From NCBI GenBank assembly GCA_036676455.1, contig JAKFCW010000026.1, positions 1 to 12,378 on the forward strand: 12,378 nucleotides of DNA, in the 5' to 3' direction. The DNA is from UBA4093 sp036676455. Lineage in GTDB: Bacteria; Cyanobacteriota; Sericytochromatia; S15B-MN24; UBA4093. This document shows, in pieces, positions 12,019 through 12,378 of the stretch (the first letter of the stretch is position 1; the number at the start of each line of letters is the position of its first letter). A program made the translations under genes and the position numbers. The notes beneath the pieces are model-generated. The model was not told the origin of the DNA. It saw nothing but the letters and a program-made list of their open reading frames with translations, and searched no databases.

Positions 12019-12063
12019 GCGACACAGCAAGCCTGTAAGCAAAAAAAAGAATTGGAAGAGAAG

Positions 12064-12378
12064 ATGAGTAACGAAGTGAAGACCTACCGCTATACCCTCG
12101 ATGGCCAGGAAATCGAGATGACCTTCGGCAAGTACGCCGGACAGGCCAACTCCTCGGTTTTGGTCCAGTGCGGCGGCACCGTCGTCCTGGTGATGGCCAC
12201 CATGAGCAAGAAGATCCGCGAAGGGATCGACTTCTTCCCCCTGGTGGTCGACTACGAGGAGAAGCTCTACGCGGTGGGCCGCGTTCCGGGCAGCTTCCTG
12301 CGGCGTGAGGGCCGCGGATCGGAGAACGCCATTCTCAGCGGCCGCCTGATCGACCGCTCGATCCGTCCCTTGTTCCCC
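12064..12378 (+). CDS. pnp: Polynucleotide phosphorylase, 3' end beyond window
   Basis: The first 105 codons are visible and the frame is open at the right edge. PNPase is a trimeric 3'-to-5' phosphorolytic exoribonuclease central to mRNA decay. The visible part is the first RNase PH-like domain: FGKYAGQANSSVLVQCGGTV (about residues 21-40), REGIDFFPLVVDYEEKLYAV (about 52-71), GRVPGSFLRREGRGSENAIL (about 72-91) and SGRLIDRSIRPLFP at the edge, all family landmarks. The ATG at 12064 has GGAAGAG about 3 nt upstream, or GGA at longer spacing. It lies 175 bp downstream of rpsO, across a leader with two competing stems that may mediate processing or autoregulation. Confidence 0.97.
   Translation, partial: MSNEVKTYRYTLDGQEIEMTFGKYAGQANSSVLVQCGGTVVLVMATMSKKIREGIDFFPLVVDYEEKLYAVGRVPGSFLRREGRGSENAILSGRLIDRSIRPLFP

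Noticed and set aside
1..12378. Search for CRISPR arrays, tRNAs, transposases, phage genes or toxin-antitoxin pairs
   Set aside because: No spaced direct repeats, cloverleaf sequences, transposase motifs or paired small-gene signatures were seen. The two small proteins at 1069-1974 lack toxin or antitoxin motifs.

Overview
The window is a dense, GC-rich bacterial chromosomal segment with short intergenic gaps and no phage, transposase, CRISPR or tRNA signal. It carries 13 protein genes that I can support, two of them cut by the window edges. Three things point toward a non-photosynthetic relative of Cyanobacteria (a Sericytochromatia/Melainabacteria-type lineage) or another Terrabacteria group. 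These are eight copies of the cyanobacterial HIP1 octamer GCGATCGC, a Gram-positive-style LexA box, and a diderm-type gene set (family 9 glycosyltransferase, lipoproteins). This placement is inference; no rRNA or other phylogenetic marker is complete here except rpsO.

Layout, left to right. (1) 2-1024: 3' part of a heptosyltransferase-like glycosyltransferase (GT9). (2) 1069-1974: two small proteins of unknown function, closed by a strong terminator at 1987-2021. (3) 2070-3467: an exported phosphodiester glycosidase (NAGPA-domain) protein with a GTG start and a possible leaderless promoter. (4) 3559-5330: a LarC-like nickel-pincer-cofactor protein, then a bifunctional-nuclease-domain (DUF151) protein, followed by a 54-bp compound palindromic repeat. 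(5) 5418-6071, minus strand: a cyclodeaminase/cyclohydrolase-family protein, divergent from (6). (6) 6256-7897: two paralogous lipoproteins, each ended by its own intrinsic terminator. (7) 8047-10664: a short UvrC-like GIY-YIG nuclease without the C-terminal nuclease half, then a divergent glycogen-synthase (GT5) homologue. (8) 10699-11301, minus strand: a Rad52-like single-strand-annealing candidate with a LexA-like box in its promoter. (9) 11426-12378: an rpsO-pnp unit with a structured rpsO leader and a large hairpin between the two genes.

The last block is the most recognisable operon: ribosomal protein S15 and polynucleotide phosphorylase, linked by a long stem that recalls the RNase III site of the E. 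coli rpsO-pnp operon. The remaining genes look like independent housekeeping or accessory units rather than one pathway. I do not see a complete novel multi-gene system.

The most unusual signals are the tandem lipoprotein family, the HIP1 enrichment, the LexA-box/Rad52-like pairing, and three enzyme homologues (LarC-like, GlgA-like, cyclodeaminase-like) whose signature residues are partly replaced. The only stretch over 300 bp without a gene is 11302-11621. It holds the minus-strand promoter with the LexA-like box, a large inverted repeat, the rpsO promoter and the rpsO leader RNA.
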